NCBI GenBank assembly: GCA_965247295.1
Contig: CBDFGQ010000003.1
Span: 287,431 to 351,430, forward strand
Length of the DNA stretch: 64,000 nt
Source of the DNA: CBDFGQ01 sp965247295
GTDB taxonomy: Bacteria; Chloroflexota; Dehalococcoidia; Lucifugimonadales; JAGWBF01
Reading direction: 5' to 3'
The notes under the pieces were generated by a model. It did not search any database and was not told the origin of the DNA. It saw nothing but the letters and a program-made list of their open reading frames with translations. Below are positions 53,045-62,492 of this stretch, in pieces. The stretch's first letter is position 1. Each line of letters begins with the position of its first letter. A program made the position numbers and the translations under genes.

Positions 53045-53173
53045 TCAGCGTCCCCTGTTACCCTTGTCCCTGCGTCCCTGGTCAACAAGGTATCCCCACA
53101 GCTTGCGGGCTCCCGCAAACAACCCCGCTACGAGGAATACCCCGACCACTGACATCCAGATTAAGGTTTCCAT
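53045..53173 (-). CDS. 42-residue single-pass membrane microprotein
   Basis: ATG at 53173 is preceded by AGGAGCGGT. The product METLIWMSVVGVFLVAGLFA continues GARKLWGYLV and ends in a basic tail (DQGRRDKGNRGR). It has one membrane helix with a positive C-terminal side. It is too short for most gene callers. It lies between two broken secreted-protein genes, so it could be a fragment, but the start and ribosome binding site look real. Confidence 0.45.
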   Translation of the reverse strand: METLIWMSVVGVFLVAGLFAGARKLWGYLVDQGRRDKGNRGR

Positions 53174-53241
53174 ACCGCTCCTGATTGACTGGGAGCGAGG
53201 AGGCGGGGCTTGCCACTGACCGTCACGGGCGCGAGTGCGCT

Positions 53242-54024
53242 CTACTCATAGCCCAAGTACTCCCAGGCTAGCTCGCATTCCAAGTCAGCCGGCCAGGGAG
53301 GCAAGCTGGAACCGGTGCATACTGCTAGGAACACATAGGGCATCACTTGATATCCCCTCGCGGCCGCCGTTGCGGTGGTCGTGTGCCCGAATGGACTCAG
53401 AGGAAAGCGGTGATCGTACTCGCCCCGCACTGTCGAGTAAATCAGAGTTGGGCCACTCAAACTGCTACCGTCGTAGACGCATTCGTCCACGTAATAGTAG
53501 AACGGTGGCGATGGGAAATGATTGCCCCAGCAACTCCCTGCCCGGTTGCTCCCATCGAACACAGCCCCTCCGCCGGTGAAGTTTGCCATCTTGAAGTCAA
53601 CTTTGGACCGTGTCTTCGTCAGGTCGTCTATCGATTGCCAGCCGACGACCTTCGTAAGAGCCTCGACTCTCCACTTATACCCGTCGGCGTTGGCGTAACT
53701 GCGCTCCTCCTCTGCCTATCTGGGAACGAGCTCTTTGACGACCAGGTTGCAGGTTCCTTCTTCTAATCCCACTCGTACCTTGCTCACGTCGCCTGACATC
53801 TCAATCCTGACGTCTGGGATACCGCATTCACCAGCCAATCCGGTTCCTCGGTGTATCACGTCGCTCTCCGCGACCCCGGTTCTGGGGTCTTGGCCTTCAA
53901 CCGTGATCCGGACGCTGGAACTTTCTCCTGGGGGCCTGTCCCCACCCCCGGCGAGTACAACCCCCGAAAGCGCAAGCACGGTGAGCAACATCAGCCCTAC
54001 CATGAACCAGAACTTCATTTTCAT
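53242..54024 (-). pseudogene. Secreted protein gene with one in-frame TAG stop
   Basis: The 5' part (54024) encodes a signal peptide (MKMKFWFMVGLMLLTVLALS) and 102 residues ending VVKELVPR. After TAG at 53716-53718 the same frame stays open for a further 158 codons (AEEERSYANADGYKW ... AWEYLGYE) to 53242. Together they make a secreted protein of about 260 residues, similar in length and style to the one at 58812 (both have a Trp/Tyr-rich C-terminal part). A single point mutation, or less likely readthrough or a sequencing error, explains the break. Unknown function. Confidence 0.6.
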
Positions 54025-54125
54025 ACTGTCACGTCCTTAGGTACTTGACCGAAGGCTATGTCAAAATGGGATGTAACATCACGATATTACCGACCCTACG
54101 TGTGGCGCAAAAGCTCGAAAACATG

Positions 54126-54325
54126 TCAGGTCAGACCATAGTACTGCATAGCATGTTTCCCCTCGTTTGTCAAGTCCCACTTATTCTCTCCGGACTTTAG
54201 GTACAGGTTGATAGCCTCCCTAGGAGTTAGCATATTCATGCCCATATGAGGGCGCACAGTGTTATAGGTATCGCTGATACCAGGTATTCAACTCCAGGTG
54301 GTCTCCAGAATGCCGATCTAACCAG
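54126..54325 (-). pseudogene. IS transposase C-terminal fragment
   Basis: The minus-strand frame ending at 54126 reads TYNTVRPHMGMNMLTPREAI then NLYLKSG, the end of an rve transposase of IS3/IS481 type. Just upstream, in another frame, SGDHLELNTWYQRY is the preceding part. A frameshift separates them near 54272. The upstream part is joined to a group II intron reverse transcriptase fragment. Confidence 0.65.
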
Positions 54326-54682
54326 AAAAAGGCTTCCAGAATCATCCGGATAACCTCTTGCAGCATCTTGTCCGTCCACGTCGGTATGCCCAGAGGACGG
54401 GTTCCCCCATTTGGCTTGGGAATGTTGACCCGTCTAACTGGCGTCCACCGGAACCGCTCATACCGGAGTTCCTCGATAGGTCGGTCGATTTTGGCCAGTG
54501 ACATGCCGTCCACGGTCTCTGCGGTGGTTCCCTTGGTCATCGCCCCCCTGGTTTGAGTAGAGATGGCCGTAGGCCCTCAGGTAGAGTTCCCGGTTGCAAA
54601 GCAGCCGATAGATGTTCTCCAGCGGCAATTCTCTTTCTCCGCGTTCGCGTGTGACGTTCAATACAGTTTCGGCGTTTTGCAT
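54326..54682 (-). pseudogene. Group II intron reverse transcriptase, 5' fragment
   Basis: From the ATG at 54682: ENIYRLLCNRELYLRAYGHL, then in the next frame MTKGTTAETVDGMSLAKID, PVRRVNIPKPNGGTRPLGIP and EVIRMILEAF, which are RT0 to RT1-2 of a group II intron-encoded protein. One extra G in a G run at about 54541-54546 causes the frameshift. The protein stops being recognisable at about 54326, where transposase sequence begins. The YxDD core and maturase are missing. Confidence 0.75.
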
Positions 54683-55541
54683 TATGCATACCTCCCTGTC
54701 GTATTCCGTCGAAACCACCTGCCCTCCTTCGCCATGTACCGGGCTTTCCCCGGCTCGGACTACTACGAGGGCTCCGTTGCCATAGGGGTCTCCCCCCGTA
54801 GGCAATCCCGCGTTCCGTTTGACTTTGGGGATTGGGCTTTGCTAGTATTCGCGTACATCCACCAGAGGAGTACTGCCATAAAGACGGCACTCGTGGTCTT
54901 GGTAGTGGTGGTCGGATTTGCTCTAGTAGTGACTCTGGCGACACCGGCGTCTTTTCTTGTGTTGAACAGGTTTGGGTTGGCAGAGACGCGGGTCGTTGGA
55001 GCCTTATTTTCCTCCTGGCTGTTATTTTGGTCCGTTGTGCTGTTCATGGGATTGGTGTTGGCTGCCGTCGTTGTAGTGGGGTGGCGCGTTCTCAAGGTGA
55101 GATGCGTTACGTTTGGAAGCGACGGCGGGAGCCGTGGCTAAGACCGTGGTGGCTAGAGCGCATCCAGATTAACCAGGTCCCCGTTGTCTTCGACACAGGA
55201 CGTTCTAGCGCGACTTAGGTGCCCCGTTCGTTCCCTTGAATGCCCACATTGGCCATCGTTCGCTCACCGGAGGTGCGCTGGCCACGAGTGCCGGCCAGTG
55301 CAATGAGCGGCGCCGGGTTTCAAGCGTTTTACCGGCGGGTGAAATCAGACACCGACTGGGAACTGGGGTTCAGGCAATCAAGCTTTCACCGTATTGCGCG
55401 GGCCTTGCGGAACCAGCCCTACAACGCTTTCAGGCTTTAGCCGCTTTACCGAAATGCTGTTGTCCCCCTTGGCTTTCGCTTCAAGGTAGGTCGGTTAGCC
55501 CAAGAATTTCCTCCGAATCTTTCCCGACTGAGCCAGGTATC
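54683..55541. other. Group II intron RNA remnant and unassigned DNA
   Basis: On the minus strand, 54683-54800 includes CCGGGGAAAGCCCGGTACAT followed by GGCGAAGGAGGGCAGG, a stretch typical of group II intron RNA just before the RT gene. On the plus strand 54870-55141 could encode two hydrophobic helices (TALVVLVVVVGFALVVTLA and LFSSWLLFWSVVLFMGLVL), but no start codon with a ribosome binding site is seen. The rest is unassigned. Confidence 0.4.
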
Positions 55542-56060
55542 CTATGCCTCGTCACGCGGCGCACACTCGTGGACCTCGTCCCCGACCAGCAGGTCGAAGA
55601 AGCCCTTAATCCGGTGCTTCACGTAGTCGGCCAAAGGGTAGCGGGCGGGGCCGGACTTGTCGGCCTGCCAGAGGGGAGAGCCGCAGTTGGCGCAGGTGTG
55701 CTTGCGGCGGTTCAGGTCCTCGTCGGTGAGGGGCACCCCGTCCTTGTCCACGATCTGGGCCGTGCAGTCAGGGCAGCAGGGGACCCGGAGGGGCTCCCCC
55801 GTCTCCTCGACCCTGATGAGCCCGCCTCTGGATGTGGCCCACCGCTCGATGTACGCCGCCTGCCAGCGGTAGGAGAGCTTTGCCCGTTCTCTTGACATGA
55901 TGGCGAAGAGGGGGTCTGGGCCAGTGGAGAGGCGCAGCCGCTCCAGGATACCGATTATCCAATCCACACCAAAAACTTCGGTACTCGTGGGCAGTAGATT
56001 TGGATGCAGTGAGCGGGAACGGTCGCATCTCCTAGCTCTTTCGGCGCGCCAGACCAACAA
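55542..56060 (-). pseudogene. Fragment of a DExH helicase-like protein with zinc ribbon
   Basis: The protein-like part runs from about 55900: MSRERAKLSYRWQAAYIERW, then two CxxC pairs (CPDC and CANC, about 30 residues apart) and GPARYPLADYVKHRIKGFFD followed by LLVGDEVHE. I recall this order from large helicases on integrative elements, where DEVHE is the Walker B box. The frame stops 8 residues after it, so both helicase lobes are missing. No proper start is visible. Confidence 0.5.
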
Positions 56061-56206
56061 GTTAGCGCCGAACGATCAGGTTTGACTGGCTTGAGTCTCG
56101 ACAGGTGAGCCGGACTGGACGACATGCTGCCTCCGACTGAAGCTAAGTCAACCGCCCACCAGTATCTGAGCTATTGGTGTCTATTTGATAACAAGTATGT
56201 GCGACC

Positions 56207-57130
56207 TTACGGGCGGCGGTAGTGGCGGTCCAGTTCCGAGGCATAGCGGCGTCCCAACGTGGCGCCTTCGGCCTCCAGCCATTCGGTGAACCGGGTGGAG
56301 GCGGTAGGCGGGTCAGCCGACACCAGATGGCCCGCCATCAGTCCGTCGATTTCATCCCTGGTCAGCACCACATCCCGCACCAACCAACCCGCCATTCGGG
56401 CGGCCAGCAGCGCCACGGAAGGCCGTACGTGAATCAGCCGGGCTCGGCTGCCTACTCGGCGAGCTATGAGCCGTACCATCTCCTCAAACGTGAATGTTTC
56501 TGGACCCACGGCGTCTAACACGACATCTTCGCTTCCCGCCCCGGCATTCACGGCAAGTTGCGCCAGGTCGTCTACGAACACCGGCTGGATCGGATAGTCC
56601 CCAGACCCTGCGATGGGGAACGCTGGAAACCGCCGCAGGAACCAGGCGATGTTGTTTATCAGCACATCCTCGGGGCTGAACAGCACCGTGGGTCTGAGGA
56701 TGGCGTAGGACAACCCAGACTCGTGGATTGCCTTTTCCACCAGCGCCTTCCCCCGGAAGTAAGGAAGTGGCGAGTCCTCCGAGGGGTTGGTGATGCTGAT
56801 ATGGACGATGCGGCTAACGGCGGCTTCGGCCGCCGCTCCTATCAGGATGCGGGAGTTCTGAACCGCAACGTCATGAGTAACCGTGCCTCGTGCGAAGCGA
56901 ATCCAATAGGTGTTGTACAGAGTGGCGGCTCCCCGAAGATTTTCCACCAAACCGTTAAAGTCGCCGAAGTCCAGAGGTAGAGCCTCCACCCGATCACCGA
57001 AGGGGCTGTGGGAAGTAGGAGTACGGGTCAACGTCTTTACAGTTGCTCCCTGTTCCAGCAACCGCCGCGCGATGTACTTGCCACTGTAGCCAAAGGCCCC
57101 AGTGACGACCGAGAGACTAGATCGGCTCAT
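56207..57130 (-). CDS. NAD(P)-binding atypical SDR (NmrA/NDUFA9-like)
   Basis: 307 residues from MSRSSLSVVTGAFGYSGKYI at 57130; a start at 57169 lies deep inside the preceding gene. The Rossmann signature is TGAFGYSGKYIARRLLEQGA. SRIVHISITNPSEDSPLPYF and GLSYAILRPTVLF follow the atypical SDR pattern, in which the Tyr-x-x-x-Lys motif is altered (Y-F-R-G-K). The substrate is unknown; quinone-linked or isoflavone-type reductases are relatives. It overlaps the membrane protein gene upstream by 14 nt. Confidence 0.8.
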   Translation of the reverse strand: MSRSSLSVVTGAFGYSGKYIARRLLEQGATVKTLTRTPTSHSPFGDRVEALPLDFGDFNGLVENLRGAATLYNTYWIRFARGTVTHDVAVQNSRILIGAAAEAAVSRIVHISITNPSEDSPLPYFRGKALVEKAIHESGLSYAILRPTVLFSPEDVLINNIAWFLRRFPAFPIAGSGDYPIQPVFVDDLAQLAVNAGAGSEDVVLDAVGPETFTFEEMVRLIARRVGSRARLIHVRPSVALLAARMAGWLVRDVVLTRDEIDGLMAGHLVSADPPTASTRFTEWLEAEGATLGRRYASELDRHYRRP

Positions 57131-57464
57131 TGCCTTCCTGACCTCCGAGATCAGCAATGGCTGCAACAAGGAGCGCGAGGGCTGTTGGCAGGTAGAACAT
57201 GCCGATCGAAGCTATCGCTACAAAACAGAATCCCAGAAGCACGACGGCGGGGCTCCAGAGGAGTATCTTGCGCATCGTCGTCTGTTGGAGCCGAAGGCCC
57301 AACAAAGTGATGGCGGTCAACAGGATAGGCACTAGCAGCAACAAGATTACGTGCAGGCCATTCACTTCTATTGCCGTAGCGCTAGACCGAATCACCTCCC
57401 CGCCAGGCTCACCAGGGAGTGTCGCCGTTACCGACGCACCCTCATAGGTGGGCCAGAACGCCAA
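57117..57464 (-). CDS. Small membrane protein upstream of the SDR gene
   Basis: 115 residues from a TTG at 57464. Two or three hydrophobic segments are visible (GLHVILLLLVPILLTAITLL, ILLWSPAVVLLGFCFVAIA, MFYLPTALALLVAAIADLG). The same frame stays open upstream and encodes another hydrophobic stretch (SAWVAHAFAWAAGVWLAFW), so the true start is probably earlier, near 57540-57600. No family recognised. It is coupled to the SDR gene. Confidence 0.55.
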   Translation of the reverse strand: MAFWPTYEGASVTATLPGEPGGEVIRSSATAIEVNGLHVILLLLVPILLTAITLLGLRLQQTTMRKILLWSPAVVLLGFCFVAIASIGMFYLPTALALLVAAIADLGGQEGNEPI

Positions 57465-57997
57465 CCAGACCCCAGCGGCCCAGGCAAAGGCATGGGCGAC
57501 CCATGCAGATACTGTCGCTACGCCGATAGACCTCAGATGTCCCTCCGTACCAAGCGCTACTACGTTTCGTGCACCGGGCTCCCGGATATTACGGAGCGCC
57601 TGAGTTGAGATGGCTAAACCCCGGCGTGGTAAACCCCATACTTTAGATGTCCACCTATTCTAGGAGGATTCGTTCGCTTTGACGATCTTGCTATCGCTAC
57701 TTCTTTCGATGGGCCTGCGTGCTGGCGTGTTAATGATCGGGGGGATGTGTGGCTATGGATACTCAGTGAAAGGAACGTCGGGAAATGTCTGAGGCGGGTC
57801 GATGGGGGATTGAGCGGTCACCGCTGGAGGCATACAGCCGCGTGTCCAACGCCGAGCGCTTTTGTCGTCAGAGCAATGGCGTTACTGCATAGCTCCACTG
57901 CACGCAGATCGGAGAGAGTCTGATAGGTACTGCAACCCATATAGACAACAAACCGGCAGCTATGTGAGTGCAGGGATTTAGCAGTGTGCACAGCGGC
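57465..57997. other. Intergenic DNA with a possible 5' extension
   Basis: The first 100 or so bases may encode the N-terminus of the membrane protein at 57117. Beyond 57600 I see no gene, repeat or hairpin. Confidence 0.4.
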
Positions 57998-58732
57998 TTA
58001 CCGCGGCGGTAAGGGTTTGGCTTGATAAGGTGGGACGATGTCTACAGGCATATCAAAATTGGACAAATCGAAGGTGCCCATTGTTCCTTCTCCGTTAGAG
58101 GGCGAACCGGAACGATAGGTAAATCGTTTGACCAAGTAGTCCTCATATGCTATCCAATATTCTATATGACGAGTTCGGTCTGCCTCTCCAAAGCCTAGGT
58201 CGATGCCAGTCGGCGCAAGCCAGGACACCTTAAACATCTCTTCACCATTGAGCAGAGCCCCTACCTCCAACTCCAAGTCGCCAACGATCTGAGAGTCGTC
58301 TAACAACACATTGAGTGGGTTCAGTTGCTCTGGATCGACCGACGACTCAACATCCCTTGAAACCCACGGTCCAGCTTCACGGATGCGGAAATACTGGGTC
58401 TTTCCTATCAAGATCTGTTCGAGTAGTGCAGTCGAAACTCCAGAGGCGGTCGTCACAGTCGCATGTCCCTTAGTATACATCTTGTCAGGAGCTTGGAAAT
58501 CCACAACTGCCTCAATCACTGTTTCTTCCAAAGAGCCTCCGTCACCCTTTGCCAACCTGAAATGATATTCTCCACGGAAAAACTTCAGAGACTGCACTGC
58601 CTCTTGGCCCCTTTCCAATACGAGCTGCGCCGTGATTGGAACGTCGGCCGATGGGCCATTGCTGCACCCTAAACCCAAGAGGACAAGCACTAGGGCTGCA
58701 TATACCACCATTAGAACCGCATAGACCCTCAT
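57998..58732 (-). CDS. LppX/LprG-like lipoprotein
   Basis: 244 residues. Signal with lipobox LLGLGC at about residue 18-23. The mature part (FFRGEYHFRL ... EAVVDFQAPDKMYTKGHATV ... LIGKTQYFRIREAGPW) has the alternating strands of the LolA/LppX fold that carries lipids in a half-barrel. It stands alone. Substrate unknown. Confidence 0.7.
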   Translation of the reverse strand: MRVYAVLMVVYAALVLVLLGLGCSNGPSADVPITAQLVLERGQEAVQSLKFFRGEYHFRLAKGDGGSLEETVIEAVVDFQAPDKMYTKGHATVTTASGVSTALLEQILIGKTQYFRIREAGPWVSRDVESSVDPEQLNPLNVLLDDSQIVGDLELEVGALLNGEEMFKVSWLAPTGIDLGFGEADRTRHIEYWIAYEDYLVKRFTYRSGSPSNGEGTMGTFDLSNFDMPVDIVPPYQAKPLPPR

Positions 58733-58811
58733 TCAGCTAGAATGCAGCGTCTTATTGCTTTCAGCACCGCCAATCTTGGCCCTGGCAGTACGCTCGTCAA
58801 GTTACTTCAAA

Positions 58812-59711
58812 CTACCTAGGTTCACGAACCAACGATTGTGAACCATGGAGTAGCCAAGCGCATTCGCCTTCCTTCCATTGGTTGACTTGCCCTGCGCTGG
58901 TTCCATCAGCGTAGGCTGTAAGCTCTTGGTCTTCATAATGGGTCTTCGCACCACTAAGTACGACAGGTGGCAGGAACGGAGAAATACTCACCGCGAAACA
59001 AATGAACGCCGTGTTCTCGAAATGTGAACTCGTCTCAACGACATACCGAGATCCGCTGCCTTCCGAGGACCCATCGCACGGCAATCCCGAAGTAGGATAC
59101 CAGTCCGTCACCTCGTTCCAGTCCCTTCTACACCACCCTGTGTCACTCACGTAATTGACTATGTCATTCTCATCATCGTATTCCCATACAAGCTCTGCGC
59201 TTAGCCAGTTAACATCCCAGTTAACAGGGTCTTCATATTTCGCTTTATAGGAGCTGAACATCCGAGGAAGGGAAGAATCGGCTAAGGTCATGTCGTGCTG
59301 CGAGGAGGAATCGAGCGGGCGAACCGCTATTGATTCGTTAGCTTGATCTCGTTGGTCCTCTAGGCTACGGGCTTCGGAGCTCATCGTTCCTACTTCGATG
59401 AGTTCCTGGCATGTGTCGGGATTAAACGCCAACGTCCTTGAGATTTTGAATTGTTCGTTGGGACTCAACGACAGAGCCCGGTTGAATACACATGCATCGT
59501 CTTTCTGAGTTCCCTGAATGATGCGAAGTACACCATTCTCGATAGGGGGCCTGTGAGACCAATCGTATTCGACCACGCCATCCCCCTCAAGTGTAACCTC
59601 CCCTGGATCCTGATCAGGCTCCTGGGCAACTACTACTAGGCTAGTTGCCAAAGAGGAAATCAGGACAACTGTTAAAAGGACACCTATGGTTATCGGGAGC
59701 TTCATCTTCAT
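58812..59711 (-). CDS. Secreted hypothetical protein
   Basis: 299 residues from the ATG at 59711 (MKMKLPITIGVLLTVVLISS), with AAAGG 9 nt upstream; starts at 59720 and 59753 are less well placed. A signal peptide is clear. The mature protein has Cys residues spaced for disulphides (DDACVF, DTCQEL, GWCRRD, LPCDGS, FICFAV, GECAWL) and Trp/Tyr-rich strands (YEDPVNWDVNWLSAELVWEY). No family is recognised. The gene at 53242 encoded a protein of the same style. Confidence 0.65.
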   Translation of the reverse strand: MKMKLPITIGVLLTVVLISSLATSLVVVAQEPDQDPGEVTLEGDGVVEYDWSHRPPIENGVLRIIQGTQKDDACVFNRALSLSPNEQFKISRTLAFNPDTCQELIEVGTMSSEARSLEDQRDQANESIAVRPLDSSSQHDMTLADSSLPRMFSSYKAKYEDPVNWDVNWLSAELVWEYDDENDIVNYVSDTGWCRRDWNEVTDWYPTSGLPCDGSSEGSGSRYVVETSSHFENTAFICFAVSISPFLPPVVLSGAKTHYEDQELTAYADGTSAGQVNQWKEGECAWLLHGSQSLVREPR

Positions 59712-59753
59712 GATCCTCATCCTTTCAGGTATTAGCAGGCCCCTACAAGACAA

Positions 59754-60343
59754 GCGACGTTCCGAAGCTCATTCTTTCGGGACGCTATACGACTGATTAG
59801 CATTATACGATTCTCCGTCAAATTTGCCATGGTGCTTGTATAAACTCTTCCTGCGGCCAAGCCACCGAGGCGGGCACCTCGGACCCCGAGACACGTCTTC
59901 TATACATTACCTGTAGAAGCCACGGATGGCAACGGTGGAACTGACAGGGCGACGGTGGTGCATATTAACGAGGACACCCACAAGATTGTCGGCAACTCAA
60001 CTCCCAACGGCAGCCGTCAATCTCTGCAAGCTGGAATTTGGTGTCCTATCCCGATTAATGCGAGCTCCTCTGGAGGCAACCGGGCCACGTGTGCAATGTA
60101 GTTGCCAACGGCGAACTGAGAGAGACCTTCACGGCCCCCGGGATCCAGAATGAGGGAAGATTGTCCCAAAAGACTCGCTGGTGGAGCGAGTCGAGGTCGT
60201 GATGCCGGAGTCTCTCCCCCAGCAATACAGTCTTAGAGTCAACTCCAGGCTGACCGAAGATCAGCAGCAGCTCAGTGTTTAACGGTTACGACGTCTCGCG
60301 TGCCTACGCTAACAGGTGAAGGTTTACCATCACGCACCTGGAC
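59754..60343. other. Relic DNA: cadherin-like and envelope-protein fragments
   Basis: On the plus strand 59905-59990 reads PVEATDGNGGTDRATVVHIN, the typical end of a cadherin-like domain. At about 60181-60282 LVERVEVVMPESLPQQYSLR continues to VNSRLTEDQQQLSV, and FNGYDVSRAY follows in the next frame. Neither has a start or a full domain, so both are remnants of larger exported proteins. Confidence 0.4.
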
Positions 60344-60433
60344 GTGTCAGAAGACAGAGTACCATGTGCCCCGGACGTCCCGGTCGTCGCCGGCCGCCAT
60401 ACCCCGGAAAGCGCTGCCCGGCGGTATCAGCGT

Positions 60434-61075
60434 ATGAGTGGCGCAGAGAATGCGGAGGTGCTGGCCAAGGTGGCTTCCTCCGGCCTTCCCAAGCGTGAGA
60501 CCCTCGGTGGACTGGGAGTCCCCAGGAGCACCTACTACCGGTGGCTGAGGCGGAAGGGGCAACAGGGACTTGAGGACAATGCAGGAGGCGGCAAGCCACC
60601 GTGGAACAAGTTGACTCCCGAGGAAGTAGCCTCCGTTCTGTCGGCGGCCAGGGATATGCCAGACCTGAGCTGCCGGCAGTTGGCGGCATGGACCACCGAC
60701 AACATAGACCTCTCCGTATCAGAGTCTGCGGTCTACCGCGTTTTGCGCCGGGAGGGATTAGTGAAGAGGCCCGAGACACGATTGGCAGCGGGTAAGGAGT
60801 ACCATCGGAAGACCACCGGCCCCTACCAGATGTGGGCCACCGATGCCTCCTACTTCAGGGTGGTGGGCTGGGGCTACCCTCAGACCAACGGCAAGCTGGA
60901 GCGCTACCACCAGACCCTCAAGCGTGATGTGAACCAACTGCCGTATGAGATGCCTTCAGACTTGGAGGCGGCCATCGTGGCCTTCGTCAGCTACTACAAC
61001 TACCGACGCTATCACAAGGCCCTCGGCAACGTGACGCCCTCGGATGTCCTCAAGGGAAGGCGGGGCACACACTTG
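60434..61075 (+). pseudogene. IS3-type OrfB with internal deletion of the catalytic core
   Basis: Related to the OrfB at 387. From MSGAENAEVLAKVASS it aligns through GVPRSTYYRWLRRKG and WATDASYFRVVGWGY, and then jumps directly to PQTNGKLERYHQTLKRD. About 85 residues containing the second catalytic Asp are missing, although the frame is preserved. It ends in ALGNVTPSDVLKGRR near 61065 and then runs into unrelated sequence up to 61354. No orfA or clear ends are seen. It cannot be active. Confidence 0.75.
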
Positions 61076-61446
61076 CTAAGCCTCGCCCACGAGGTGGTGG
61101 CTCATCCAGGAAGTCAATGGTGGACGGCACCTATGGATCGGACTCGGCAGGTACTCGTGGTCGACAATCCGCCAACCCAAGTCCCGTGCCTCAAGTCTGC
61201 ATCAGGCTGGGAGGCTTATGCTGAACGCCCGAAGGGATGGCGAGTTACCTCTACCCTAAGTGAAGGGTATTCGTGTCTCGACGCAGTGGCCGCGTCGGGT
61301 GTCGGAGACTGGCCCCATCACCATCCGAGCAGAGTAGGTTCAAAGCCGAGATAGATGATTCCGCGCGAGTGCTTGAGATTGTAACCGCGGCCGACTGGCC
61401 CGCTCTGTGAGAGATTAAGAAACAGTCAAACCAACCATGGGTTTTC

Positions 61447-62262
61447 TTAGACGTTGATGGTATCGCCAGAGGCGTCTACACGTGCACCCAGACCTATAGG
61501 GAGCGCCTCTAGGTCTGGGTGCCCAAGAACTCGCTCTATACAAGCTTTGCTACCGCCAATGTAGGTATCCAAAGAATCTATTTCGGTTGCAACGCACCAG
61601 GCCCGGTCTTCTGGCCACCAAATGTTCGGCGATTGCCCCCATCTTCCCCCAACATGCTTGTAAAACGACATGATGCTGTTTAAAGGGCCACAAAAGACCA
61701 AGTACTCCTCCCTGCGTGGAACTTTCAACTTAGCTACCCTCTTGAAGTAGCGGTCATCAAGGAATCCATAGCCGTGCCAAAGGGAGAAATAGCAGCGTTC
61801 GGGTGTGGAGGTGAACCCTTTGAGGACACTGATCAGAACCTGGCACTCGTCCTCGGGTAGCATCCCATAGAACGGGATGCGGCCCCACGAAGGTTTTTCG
61901 TGTAAGTGTACGTCAAGGTTTGCGATTCGACAGAACTGCATCTGTGGATGAACGACTTTCCCGTTCCACGACGCCACAGTGGACCACCTCACCTGTTCCC
62001 AACTTCGGTCAGCTTTCCAGAGTTTGGCCGGGTGAAAGACTCGTGCGTAGGCTTCAAATCCCTCTGGGACTAGAGATCCTACGAACCTTCCCTTCTCTGA
62101 AGCCCAGTCTCCAAGCCGCTCCTTGATCCAATCGGCCGGGTAGGGAGCGTTCATCAACTCGACACCGTCGGGTTGATGGTTCTTGCCCTGCGGCTGCCTT
62201 TGCCCTACAGATACCAAGTCGAGCACACGGGCAGCAGCTTTCAAAAGCCCGTTTACGGACAA
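61447..62262 (-). CDS. Conserved hypothetical protein (WWPEDRAWCVAT family), copy 2
   Basis: 271 residues from a TTG at 62262. It shares with the protein at 24807: ARVFHPAKL, VRWSTVASWNG, YFSLWHGYG, NIWWPEDRAWCVATEID and TYIGGS. It lacks signal or membrane segments. The first 17 codons lie in the 275-bp duplicated segment, and the start overlaps the stop of the upstream secreted protein gene by about 10 nt. Function unknown. Confidence 0.6.
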   Translation of the reverse strand: MSVNGLLKAAARVLDLVSVGQRQPQGKNHQPDGVELMNAPYPADWIKERLGDWASEKGRFVGSLVPEGFEAYARVFHPAKLWKADRSWEQVRWSTVASWNGKVVHPQMQFCRIANLDVHLHEKPSWGRIPFYGMLPEDECQVLISVLKGFTSTPERCYFSLWHGYGFLDDRYFKRVAKLKVPRREEYLVFCGPLNSIMSFYKHVGGRWGQSPNIWWPEDRAWCVATEIDSLDTYIGGSKACIERVLGHPDLEALPIGLGARVDASGDTINV

Positions 62263-62492
62263 TTACTTACCTTCCGGCTATTCGATGTAATCCCACCGTA
62301 TGTGTTGCCGTCCGGACCTAACATCCAATGGGCGCTGATGGCCCTATAACGCCCGTTCTCGCAGGGGCCATGTGTTGTTACTTCAATGCTGTACGCGTTG
62401 TAGGCAGTATCGGAAACCTCCGGACCCCAAGGCTCCAATCCGAAGCAGAACCCCAGAAAACAATGCGTTTGCCTATAGAGTTCGGTCTCTAC
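62218..62492. repeat. 275-bp duplicated segment (partner at 52673)
   Basis: Intact partner of 52673-52946. It spans the C-terminal 80 codons of the secreted protein gene and the start of the next gene. Confidence 0.75.

Noticed and set aside
54563..55141. 192-residue ORF on the plus strand
   Set aside because: Its first half is antisense to group II intron sequence, a known source of spurious ORFs; the hydrophobic second half has no start signal.
55236..55895. 219-residue ORF on the plus strand
   Set aside because: Its second half is antisense to the helicase fragment; the first half shows no domain.
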